This document shows positions 1 through 7,500 of a DNA stretch of 9,503 nt, piece by piece. Both the position numbers and the translations under genes were made by a program. Position 1 is the stretch's first letter. Each line of letters begins with the position of its first letter. Source of the DNA: Acidobacteriota bacterium (GTDB lineage: Bacteria > Acidobacteriota > Blastocatellia > RBC074); assembly GCA_017991275.1 (NCBI GenBank), contig JAGNMH010000145.1, positions 1 through 9,503 on the forward strand, given 5' to 3'. The notes under the pieces were generated by a model that saw only the letters and a program-made list of their open reading frames with translations, ran no database searches and had not been told where the DNA came from.

Positions 1-1649
1 GCCGGGTTGCGGCGCTTGGCCGTGCGAATGGCTGAAAGCACATAACCCCGATCTTCCACACTGACTGAAGTTTGGTCGGCGCGGATGTAGCTGCGGTAAA
101 CCGGGAAACAGGCAATCAATTCGACCAGCGCATATTGCAGACTGTTCAGTGTGAAATCGCGCCAATAACGGTGCTGTTCGGATATACGATCCAATCGCCG
201 CGCCAGTACATGCAATTCACTGGACATCGCCACACGCAAAATCAGTTTCTTGCATTCGTAAGTCAGATCATCAAACTTTATCGTGTTGCCGGTGAACCTT
301 TCATACAAACGCCGAAACGCATGCGCTTTGTTCGTATCCACGAATACGCCATTGAGAAGGTTCATGAATTCGTAACCGGTGGTGCCATGCACAGGCCAAT
401 CGGCGCGCAACAGTTCGTTGTGGCCTAGTATCTTTTCCACAATCAGGTAAAAAGGCTTGCTGTTATCGTTTGTCAGCTCAGGCAGTTGACGCATCAGTGA
501 TGTTCGCCTGACTTTTCCAGTTTCAGCTTCGCTGCGTGCCTGAGCCTGCGCAGCCAGAATGGCGCGCTGCGAATCGCGTAAGTAGCGCGCCGGATCGGCC
601 AGACCATCCACGTGATCAATTCGCAACCCTGTCACCAAGCCCTGTTTTATTAATCGCATAATCAAATCATGCACAGCAGCAAAGACCGCCGAATCTTCAA
701 CGCGAATGGCGGCCAGTTCGTTGATGTCGAAAAAGCGCCGATAGTTGATCTCGTCGGCGGCAACGCGCCAATGACAAAGTCGAAAGGGTTGTTCGGCCAG
801 CAGGGCTTCAAGCCTGTCAAAGCTTTCCGTCTCTCCTTTGACTCCGTTTAGTTCATTGAGCGCCTCTTTGATTGCTTTGCGAACCAGTTCATTAGCTGTC
901 GCCAGCCAAGCCAGGCGCCGTTTGATGATTTCTTTTTCCCGGCGGCGCTCTTTGACCTTTGCAGGGTGAATGGAGGTGCGCGATGGCAGGTGACTAAGCG
1001 CGGTGATGATGCTTTCCAGTTCCAGCATGTCGGGATGAGTTTCGCCCAGTTGAGATTTAACGCGCGGCAGCACAAGTTCCAGAATCTGGGAATAAGTGCC
1101 CGGAGCAATTGGCAACCGCATTTCATAGTATTGAGCGAAAAAAGCTCCACGTTGATAGACGACTCTGATTTCCTGGTTTTCCAGAACACGCCCGTACTGT
1201 TCTCCCAGAACGGGAAGCAGCACTTTGTTTTCAAGGTCGGATTTTGGCGGATTCCAATCAACGTCGAAAAAATTGGCAAACGGTGAACCCTGACCATTTT
1301 CAAGAACATCGTTCCACCAACGATTGCCTCCCCCGGCGATGCACATATGATTGGGCACCACGTCCATAATCAGGCCCATTTCGCGCCGACGCAGGCTCCG
1401 CGCAAAGACAAGGAATTCCTCCTCCGTTCCTATTTCAGGATTTAGCTTTGAATGGTCTGTGACATCGTAACCATGCAGACTGCCTGGACGAGCCACCAGC
1501 AACGGTGAAGCGTAACAATCAGTGATGCCCAGGTCGTGCAAATAATCCACCACCGCCGCAGCCTGTTTGAAAGTGAATTCGCGATTGAACTGTAATCGGT
1601 AGGTCGCGCTTGGAATACGCGCCTGAATCGTTATAGGGCGATCAGCCAT
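1..1649 (-). CDS. treY: Maltooligosyl trehalose synthase (TreY), N-terminal 549 residues, 3' end beyond the left edge
   Basis: TreY is a cytoplasmic GH13-family enzyme. It isomerises the reducing-end alpha-1,4 bond of maltooligosaccharides to alpha,alpha-1,1, and TreZ then releases trehalose. The frame is open from an ATG at 1647-1649 to the window edge. Visible landmarks are the N-terminal TYRLQF segment, DVVPNHM at residues 96-102, RIDHVDG at 343-349 with D345 as the expected nucleophile, E405 in LIVEKIL as the expected acid/base, and GTTGYEF at 422-428, which is typical of TreY rather than of other GH13 enzymes. The visible part ends in DRGYVLSAIRTAKRRNP. Family members are usually about 700-1000 residues, so the C-terminal part is missing from the window. 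The start is supported by AGGAGAG a few bases upstream. Neighbouring treZ or treX could lie to the left, unseen. The next element upstream is an insertion sequence about 170 bases away. Confidence 0.93.
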   Translation of the reverse strand, partial: MADRPITIQARIPSATYRLQFNREFTFKQAAAVVDYLHDLGITDCYASPLLVARPGSLHGYDVTDHSKLNPEIGTEEEFLVFARSLRRREMGLIMDVVPNHMCIAGGGNRWWNDVLENGQGSPFANFFDVDWNPPKSDLENKVLLPVLGEQYGRVLENQEIRVVYQRGAFFAQYYEMRLPIAPGTYSQILELVLPRVKSQLGETHPDMLELESIITALSHLPSRTSIHPAKVKERRREKEIIKRRLAWLATANELVRKAIKEALNELNGVKGETESFDRLEALLAEQPFRLCHWRVAADEINYRRFFDINELAAIRVEDSAVFAAVHDLIMRLIKQGLVTGLRIDHVDGLADPARYLRDSQRAILAAQAQARSEAETGKVRRTSLMRQLPELTNDNSKPFYLIVEKILGHNELLRADWPVHGTTGYEFMNLLNGVFVDTNKAHAFRRLYERFTGNTIKFDDLTYECKKLILRVAMSSELHVLARRLDRISEQHRYWRDFTLNSLQYALVELIACFPVYRSYIRADQTSVSVEDRGYVLSAIRTAKRRNP

Positions 1650-1650
1650 A

Positions 1651-1660
1651 ATCTCTCCTG
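1651..1660 (-). promoter_or_regulatory. Ribosome binding site of treY
   Basis: On the minus strand CAGGAGAGATT directly precedes the ATG at 1649. The AGGAGAG core with about five bases of spacing is a strong Shine-Dalgarno match and fixes the treY start. Confidence 0.75.
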
Positions 1661-1757
1661 AGCCAACGTCTGGTTCTTGGTCAGCCAAAAAACAGGCTGG
1701 GAACTTTGATTTAGTGATTGAATTTCGAGGGGAGATTCAAATGGGAAGACGGCCACA

Positions 1758-1780
1758 AGTATAACTCAACCGGCGCGGTT
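1758..1780 (-). promoter_or_regulatory. Possible treY promoter -10 box with adjacent inverted repeat
   Basis: On the minus strand TATACT (1763-1758) matches five of six bases of a sigma-70 -10 box and lies about 110 bases upstream of the treY start. No convincing -35 hexamer sits 16-18 bases further upstream. The spacer instead holds a 5-base inverted repeat, AACCG/CGGTT around GCG (1768-1780), which could be an operator. The remaining sequence between treY and the insertion sequence (1650-1818) shows nothing else recognisable. This is a weak motif-based call. Confidence 0.3.
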
Positions 1781-1818
1781 CGGCGGATGCAGAAGTGTAA
1801 GTTGGATGTAGGTTCAGT

Positions 1819-1836
1819 CAGTCCTGTCCCATATGA
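1819..1836 (+). repeat. Left terminal inverted repeat of the insertion sequence
   Basis: CAGTCCTGTCCCATATGA is the perfect complement of 3032-3049. Just outside, the bases GTTCAGTCAGTCC contain a tandem AGTC. If one AGTC copy is ignored, the match to the right end continues outward through GGTTC, so the true tip of the element could lie a few bases further out. Confidence 0.85.
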
Positions 1837-1856
1837 GGGCGAAGCTAGAGTTATCG

Positions 1857-2911
1857 TCAAGTTTTGAAATCTGGCGAGCTTGCTTCCGGTTCAAGCAGTT
1901 TAGCCACGGCCAGAAGCGTGTTTCGCAAGGAGCCAAGTCGTGACAGTGGAACAAGAGCCAGGTCTCGGCAAGTCGTCACGAATTCATAAAGGCTGCCTTT
2001 AAATCCGCCGCCTTGTTTGAAGACACGCAGCACTCTTTGTAGAGCTGGGCGATCGAAAGAGCGGACAGATCATGGCGGTCAGTCAGGACGCGAATCAATT
2101 TGCCGTCCGTCAATTGGTAGCTGACCAGGCGCAAAACGACATTGCGATCCCAACCGGGCAGCAAGATTGTCCAATCGCTGCGGATCGCTCGCATCCCGGC
2201 GGGCAGGTTCAGTTCCGGGATCGGATGGCGTTCCAGGATTCGGTACTCGACGTGCTGCTTGAGCCGAATCACGAAGTGGGCGCCAGCATTGAGTAATGCC
2301 GTCAGTAGATCGAAGGAAAAATAGCCACGGTCGAAAAGATAGGTCCAGCCTGCCTTCCAGACCAAAGACGAGGTCGCCTTCAAATCATGGACTTTGCCCG
2401 ATGCCGTAAAGACAAATTGCTGTGGCACGCCCTGAACCCAATCAAAGACGCAGGTGATTTTGGCAGCGCCAGTTTGCTGGCGATACGTCGCCCAATCGAA
2501 AGCCTGCAGCGAAAGCTTGATCAGACTGGCATCAACTGCCGCAATCCGCGCGAACTTCTTGCCGATCTTGGCAATTCGCGGACTGTAATGGCTGAGCAGC
2601 ATCGCCCAAGCCTCGATCATCTGCTCCGGGTCTCGCTGGGCAAGCGCATTCGAGAGCGTGTTGCGCGCAGGGAGAAATCCCAATGCCTGACGCGCGTCTT
2701 GCGATTCTTCTACCGCCCGCACCAAGCCGCGTTGGCTTGGGTCTTTGAGCATCTGGTAGAAAACCAGAATCTTCAACAACCGCGATCCGGGCAAGGCTTC
2801 CCGCCTGGATTCATAAGGATCAAGATCAAAAATGCTTTGGGTGTTGACTCGGTCAATTGCGATGAGCAGCAGACTGACGAGCGTCAGCGATTCAGTTATG
2901 ATGGAATCCAG
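1857..2911 (-). pseudogene. IS4-family DDE transposase, internally broken and missing the catalytic Glu region
   Basis: The main frame runs from about 2911 to a stop at 1976. Counting from an internal TTG at 2794, the first DDE aspartate is in AAVDASLIKLS (D88), followed by the family-typical SGKVHDLKA, and the second aspartate is in YLFDRGYFSFDLL (D155). After SIAQLYKE (E254, codon 2033-2035), intact relatives continue with a Y-R-x-R-W-x-I-E-type motif carrying the third catalytic residue. Here the frame instead gives an unrelated short tail ending at 1976. A second frame stays open from about 2030 to a stop at 1857 and encodes a plausible C-terminal tail (VLRVFKQGGG ... PDFKT). The simplest reading is an internal deletion plus frameshift. 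There is no in-frame ATG. A CTG at 2911 behind AGGAGG, or the TTG at 2794, are the only visible starts. The protein is unlikely to be active. Confidence 0.8.
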
Positions 2912-2921
2912 TGAGGTGAGT

Positions 2922-2927
2922 CCTCCT
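2922..2927 (-). promoter_or_regulatory. Shine-Dalgarno site ahead of the transposase frame
   Basis: AGGAGG on the minus strand lies ten bases upstream of the in-frame CTG at 2909-2911 (CTG-GAT-TCC-ATC). It suggests that the original start was at that codon, either a true CTG start or an ATG lost by one substitution. The upstream frame is closed by a TAA at 2951-2953. Confidence 0.45.
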
Positions 2928-3031
2928 CTTGTTAATTTACCAACGTCAGTTTACCTGACGTCAGAGCGGATTCGCCTCACTGCTTACCACCGCTTCTAAA
3001 TTTCAAATAACTGGCCTATTTTCAGGCAGTT

Positions 3032-3049
3032 TCATATGGGACAGGACTG
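3032..3049 (-). repeat. Right terminal inverted repeat of the insertion sequence
   Basis: TCATATGGGACAGGACTG is the complement of the left end at 1819-1836. The Rhs reading frame (Asn-Pro-Thr) becomes recognisable with the very next base, 3050. Confidence 0.85.
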
Positions 3050-3733
3050 AACCCGACTATATTTGTTGATCCACTAGGGTTATGGCGACGGGTTTATCTT
3101 GAGGACGGGATATATTATGAAGCTGAGAAAGGCGATACATTCAGTGGGCTAGCTGAGATACTTGGTGTTTCAGTACAAGATTTAACTAAAGCCTTTGGTA
3201 CCGATAAGATTGCTGAGGGGCAGATTTTTGACATCGGAAGTTTCTTTAAAGATCAAAGAGGAGAAAAATCTTCTAGGTTCGACGATCTTGAGCCAGCTCC
3301 TCGCTATGAGAGAATTGAGTTAGAGCAGAATGTACTGGAATCGGGACTTGCTGTAGGTGTTCTAGCCAAGGCTGGGCTAAAAGCTGCAGCTAAACGTTTC
3401 GGAAGAAACAATAATTGGGTTTACCGGTCAATAAACCCTGCCACAGGTCAAGCATGGTATGTGGGCATAACAAATAATCTATCGCGGCGAGCTGCCCAGC
3501 ATCTGCGAAGCAAGGGCATCGTAATTGAAGAAATTCCTCTGCTGAAAAATCTATCCAGAGCGGACGCGCGTGAAGTTGAACAAGCTCTTATAGAGCTTCA
3601 TGGTTTGGGTAAGAATGGAGGAACGCTCATCAATAACCAAATAAATGCCATTGCTAAAAATGCTCCGGGCTTTGCAGAAAAAATCCAACGTGGCTTAGAG
3701 GTACTAAAGAAGATTGGGTATCCTGGGTTGTAA
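3050..3733 (+). pseudogene. Rhs/polymorphic toxin C-terminal fragment: DPLGL junction, LysM-like segment, GIY-YIG nuclease domain
   Basis: The open frame has no usable start; beyond 3050 it runs into the insertion-sequence end and a stop at 3008-3010. It begins NPT-I-FVDPLGLW, the motif that ends the Rhs repeat core just before the variable toxin tip. Next comes a LysM-like stretch (about 3116-3235: YEAEKGDTFSGLAEILGVS, then EGQIFDI), a linker, and a GIY-YIG-type nuclease domain. In that domain VYR (3419-3427) corresponds to GIY, YVG (3458-3466) to YIG, the NNLSRRAAQH arginines lie at 3485-3490, the likely metal-binding Glu is in EVEQALIE (3578-3580), and a late Asn is in INNQIN. Such domains cut nucleic acid in target cells when delivered by contact-dependent or secretion systems. 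The Rhs core and N-terminus are absent, so delivery is lost, and translation would need a start from the IS end or the GTG at 3461. The sequence is more AT-rich than its neighbours. Confidence 0.8.
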
Positions 3734-3750
3734 TATGGAAAGGGCTTAAA

Positions 3751-4236
3751 ATGAAAAGACCAATCATAGGAGATATAATCGAAATAGAGACTCCGTCTGG
3801 CTTAGCTTATGCACAGCTTTCACAGGTAGATCGGCAATTTGGTCATCTCTTAAGAGTTTTACCGGGGTTATTTAAGGATCGGCCTGAATCATTTTCGGAC
3901 TTGGTAAATCTCAAAGAACGCTTCTATGCTTTTTTTCCATTGAGTGCTGCATTGGCAAAGAGCATTGTAAAGCGAGTTGCAAACGAAAGTGTCCCAACTT
4001 GGGCGCAGAAGTTTCCATTGATGCGAAAGGCAGGATGGAGAGATGAGTCTGGCAAAGTGCTTAATTGGTGGCTATGGGATGGCGAGCGAGAATGGAGTGT
4101 GGATAGCCTTACGCCAGAACAGGAATCTCTTTCACTTGCTCAAATTTGGAATGACACGCTACTTATTCAGCGTATTGTAGAGAACTGGTCACCAAGCAAT
4201 TCACCCTCAGACCAAAGTGCCAACAAACAGACGTGA
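3751..4236 (+). CDS. Probable immunity protein for the adjacent GIY-YIG toxin domain (Imm26-like, tentative)
   Basis: This is a 161-residue protein with no signal peptide or membrane segment, so it is expected in the cytoplasm, where an immunity protein would bind and block the toxin. It starts at an ATG behind GGAAAGGG and lies 17 bases after the toxin stop, the usual toxin-immunity order. The N-terminus (GDIIEIETPSGLAYAQL) resembles the opening beta strands of the Imm26 family, and a conserved-looking NWWLWDGEREW motif sits near residues 105-115, followed by LTPEQ and IWNDTLL. I recognise the pattern as that of small proteins found beside polymorphic toxins, but the family name is tentative. 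The gene is intact and has the same AT-rich composition as the toxin fragment, so the two probably arrived together. The partnership is inferred from position. Confidence 0.65.
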   Translation: MKRPIIGDIIEIETPSGLAYAQLSQVDRQFGHLLRVLPGLFKDRPESFSDLVNLKERFYAFFPLSAALAKSIVKRVANESVPTWAQKFPLMRKAGWRDESGKVLNWWLWDGEREWSVDSLTPEQESLSLAQIWNDTLLIQRIVENWSPSNSPSDQSANKQT

Positions 4237-4453
4237 ATGGCTACGTTGCTGGCTAGGTTTTCCTCTTTGGTGGCGGCTATTTGTTGCGCGATCTGTCTGG
4301 ATTGCGTAATGGCTGAAAGGCGTATCGAAGGCTGAAAGCGTCCGTCGTTGCTGCATCGGGTTGCTTGGAATTGTCTTTCGCCGAGACGCAATCAATACTG
4401 ATTGCACAACATCAATGCATCAAGGCTGATTGCGCAACATTGTTTGAACTCAG
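4237..4453. other. Non-coding stretch with short imperfect direct repeats
   Basis: No gene is recognised here. Two 15-base near-identical copies, CTGATTGCACAACAT (4398-4412) and CTGATTGCGCAACAT (4426-4440), are spaced 28 bases apart. A second pair, GGCTGAAAGGCGT (4311-4323) and GGCTGAAAGCGT (4330-4341), lies upstream. A 32-codon ORF starting directly after the immunity stop (4237-4335) has no support. The section may be decayed remains of the acquired cassette. Confidence 0.4.
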
Positions 4454-4502
4454 ACGCCGCAGCGGACTCAATGAATGATTGAGTCCGCTGCGGCGTTTTT
4501 TT
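4454..4502 (+). terminator. Strong rho-independent terminator
   Basis: The arms ACGCCGCAGCGGACTCAAT (4454-4472) and ATTGAGTCCGCTGCGGCGT (4478-4496) pair perfectly over 19 bases around a 5-base loop and run into a T tract (4496-4502). The T tract is on the plus strand, so the hairpin stops transcription coming from the immunity gene. It also lies 26 bases beyond the stop of the convergent propeller gene, where it could act as a partial terminator without a U tract. Confidence 0.9.
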
Positions 4503-4521
4503 GCTGTGCGAACTGTTTCGG

Positions 4522-7500
4522 CTATTTGATATTCACTCGTAACGTGTTGGCGGTTTTGCCGCCGACCGTCAGCACTACATCAACTTCGCCACGTCCAGTC
4601 AGGCTTTTGGGCAACAGGATGTTGACCTGATCCAACCCTACGAAACCGCCTTGCGGTCCGGCGTATTGAACCATTGCCGGAGTTCCTCCGACTGTTGCTG
4701 AAACATTCGCCAAGCCGCCGTTATTGCGGAAGCCTGATCCGAACAGCACTCCGTAAACCTGATCGCTGGCGATGCCCAGGTCAATCGGCACAGAGACGAA
4801 TTTGTTTTGTCCGGCGTCGAAACGGTTGATCGGTTCGTTAATCTGCGCTCCGGCAGCGGTTAGCCGCAAAGCAAAGCCCGCCGCCACTTCGCGTCCGTTG
4901 GAGTTGGCTGCGAACAGCGTTGGCGCGACGGTTGAAACCTGGACAGCGCCGGAAGAAACCGTGCCGTCGTCGGAGGTGATGTTGATCGTTGCAGTTCCCG
5001 CGGCTGTTCCCGGCGGAATCAGGAAGTTGACTTGAGTCGCGGCGACGAAAAACAACGGAGCGAATCGCTCTGTCCCCAGCGCGTCTCTGACCACCACGCG
5101 AGTTCCGGCCAGCACGGTTGGCAGCGGAACTGTCCCGGCGATTTCAGTTCTTGTCGCCAGTCCGGTTCCGAAAGCCGCGACAATTGATTCAGCCGCAATC
5201 GCCGATGCGCTGAAGCTGGCGGCTGAAACTGTCGCCAGCGCGCGCGAAGTTGTCAGCCTGAAAACTCCGCGCCCATGCGTGGCGGCATAAAGCGTGTTGG
5301 TTGCCGCGTGATAACGAACCATGTACGTGGCTACGCGAGGCATTCCATTGCCCAGCCGTTCCCAACTGGAACCGCCGTTTGTCGTCTGGAAAACTCCCAG
5401 GTCTGTGCCGATGTAAATCGTGTTTGCGTCGTTGGGGTTTATGGCCGCTGAAGTCACAGGCACGTCGGGCAGATTGCCGCTGATGTCTGCCCAACTTTGC
5501 CCTTGACTGAAGGTTAGAAAAACGTGGCCCGGCGTGGCGGGAGTTACGCTGTTGAAGCCTGAAAAAGTAACGACCGCACGCTGCGCGTTGTTCTTGTCCA
5601 GCGCAATGTCAGTCAGAAAGCGATTGGGCAGCGGTGCTTTGGTTAAATTGGTGAAGGTTGCGCCAGAGCCGGAACCCGCGTTGGTGGTGATCTGAATCGA
5701 GCCGTCGTTGGCCCCGGCCCAAACGATTTCCTGTCCATTGGCCAAACTGGGGTGAGCGGCGATGGCCGACATTCTGCCTGTGCCTTTGGTTAAATCGGTT
5801 CCGAAACCGTCGGAGCTTGTGCCCAGACCAGTCCAACTCGCTCCCTGATCGGAGGAGCGGTAAAGCCTGTGAGTGCCAAAATAAATGACATTGCCGCTTT
5901 GGCCGGTAAAGCCGGTGTTTTGAGCCATTGGAGCATAAAAGCCCACGCGGTCAGCCGGATTGAAATTTCCTTGCAGCGCCGAACAGCCGAAACATCCCCG
6001 CCGTGACCAGGTATTACCGCCGTTAAGCGAAATTTCCGGGCCGATCTGTGCGCGCTCTCCGCCGGAGTTGTTCTGGTTGAAAAACGTGTGGTAAATCACC
6101 AAAGGGTTCGACTGGTCAATCAGCGTAAAACCGCCGTCACCGTCACGGATGTGACTCCAGCTCAACTGGCCTGTAAACAGGTTGGTTCCGTTGTCTTGCG
6201 TGCCGCCAACAACGAAGTTTGGATTTGTCGGATGCAAGGCAATGCCTTGAAATTGAGTGATGTTCAAACTGGAATTCATGCTTTGCCAGACGACTGTGTT
6301 TGCCGTGGAGTTGTTTGTTCGCCAGACGCCTCCATCGTTGCCGGTGAAAAGTATGTTGTGATTGGCCGGGCTGACGGCGATTGCGTGAGTATCGGCATGC
6401 AATCCTATGCCGCTGTCGCCGCGGCTCAAATCGCTCCAGCTTTGGCCGCCGTTGGTGCTGCGGAAAACCGTGCCGCCGTTGTTGGCGCTATTGGCGGAGG
6501 TTCCGTAATAAACAATGTTGGCATCGGTTGGATCAACCGTCAGTTCCAGATTGTAATTCGCCTGGCCGGAAGTTTGCGGAGTGGCAACTTGCGACCAGTT
6601 ATTTCCGCCGTCGGTCGAGCGCCATATACCCATCAAATTGTCACTGGCGGCTGCGAATGCAGCGTACAGAGTTGATTCGGTCGAAGGTTGGATCGGCGGC
6701 CCGGCTGCTATTTCAACTCTCTGGAAAGTGGGGCTCGTAGCATTGCCAAGCGGCAATCCTCCAGAAAGCAAAGTCCAGGTGTTCGGCTCACCGCCCTGTT
6801 CGGAGCGATAAATTCCCAGGTTCAAAATCGCGGCGAAAACTCGCTGAGGTTTTCGCGGATCAACCAGCACGTCGGTTCCTGTTCGATCAACGTCGAAGTT
6901 GCCTGGATTCAAGTTTCGCCAATTGATTCCGCCATCGGTGGATTTCCAGATTCCACGATTGCCAATCACCACAACCCCACTGCCGCCGGATGGGCCGCTG
7001 GTCAGGCCGATGTTTGTCGCGGCATAAAGCGTCTGTGTGTTGCTGGGATCAATTTCGATGGTCATGAACGAACAGTTGATGAACGCCGGCAGATTCGGCG
7101 CAGTGGTTGAAACCGGGCCGGTAATCTGTTGCCAGGTCGAACCGCCATCTGTGGATTTCAGCAAGCCCTGCCCGTAATAAGTGTCGCCGGAGCGATTACC
7201 TTCTCCGGTGCCGACGTAAATCACGTTCGAGTTGTTCGGATCAATCGCAATTGCTCCGACAGCCAGCGAAGGTTGATTGTCCATCAACGGAGTCCAGTTC
7301 GTTCCGTTGTCAATCGAACGCCACACACCACCTTGCGCCGCGCCAACGTAAACAGTCTGGTTCGTGGTTCCGTTGTAACCCGGATCAAGCACAATCGCCG
7401 ACACTCGCCCAGCCACTGGGGTAACCGAAAAGCCAAAGGTCTGTCCGTCAGAAATCGGAGCAGGCCCAAGCGCCGCCCAAACGGCTTGCTGTTGTGGTTC

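Larger units (their letters stand above)
1819..3049 (-). mobile_element. IS4-family-like insertion sequence, decayed, about 1.23 kb
   Basis: The element is bounded by inverted repeats with core AGTCCTGTCCCATATGA (1820-1836) and its exact complement (3032-3048), each extendable by at least one more base. Between them lies one degraded DDE transposase gene on the minus strand. No clear direct repeat flanks the element: the left neighbour reads GTAGGTTCAGT and the right neighbour AACCCGACTA. A normal IS4-family insertion would leave a target duplication, so one end was probably rearranged after insertion. The assignment to IS4 rests on the transposase motifs. The exact IS group cannot be named from sight. 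The element separates treY from a truncated Rhs toxin fragment that starts exactly at its right end. Confidence 0.85.

Noticed and set aside
848..1309. Minus-strand ORF of 153 codons
   Set aside because: It overlaps treY in another frame; the TreY frame is continuous and carries the motifs.
2387..2914. Plus-strand ORF of 175 codons
   Set aside because: It is antisense to the transposase, which has clear DDE motifs; the plus-strand translation shows no family features.
2944..2963. Inverted repeat CGTCAG/CTGACG inside the insertion sequence
   Set aside because: Short and without a convincing promoter next to it; could be chance or a minor regulatory hairpin.
3461..3733. Stand-alone 90-residue gene starting at GTG
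   Set aside because: The GTG is the valine of the YIG-like motif inside the nuclease domain; recognisable coding continues upstream to 3050.
4237..4335. 32-codon hydrophobic ORF starting directly after the immunity stop
   Set aside because: No Shine-Dalgarno sequence, no recognisable motif, and length within chance expectation.
4311..4440. Possible CRISPR-like repeats
   Set aside because: Only two copies of each repeat, too short and without regular spacers.
6088..6740. Plus-strand ORFs within the propeller gene
   Set aside because: They are antisense shadows of a repeat-rich coding sequence with balanced composition.
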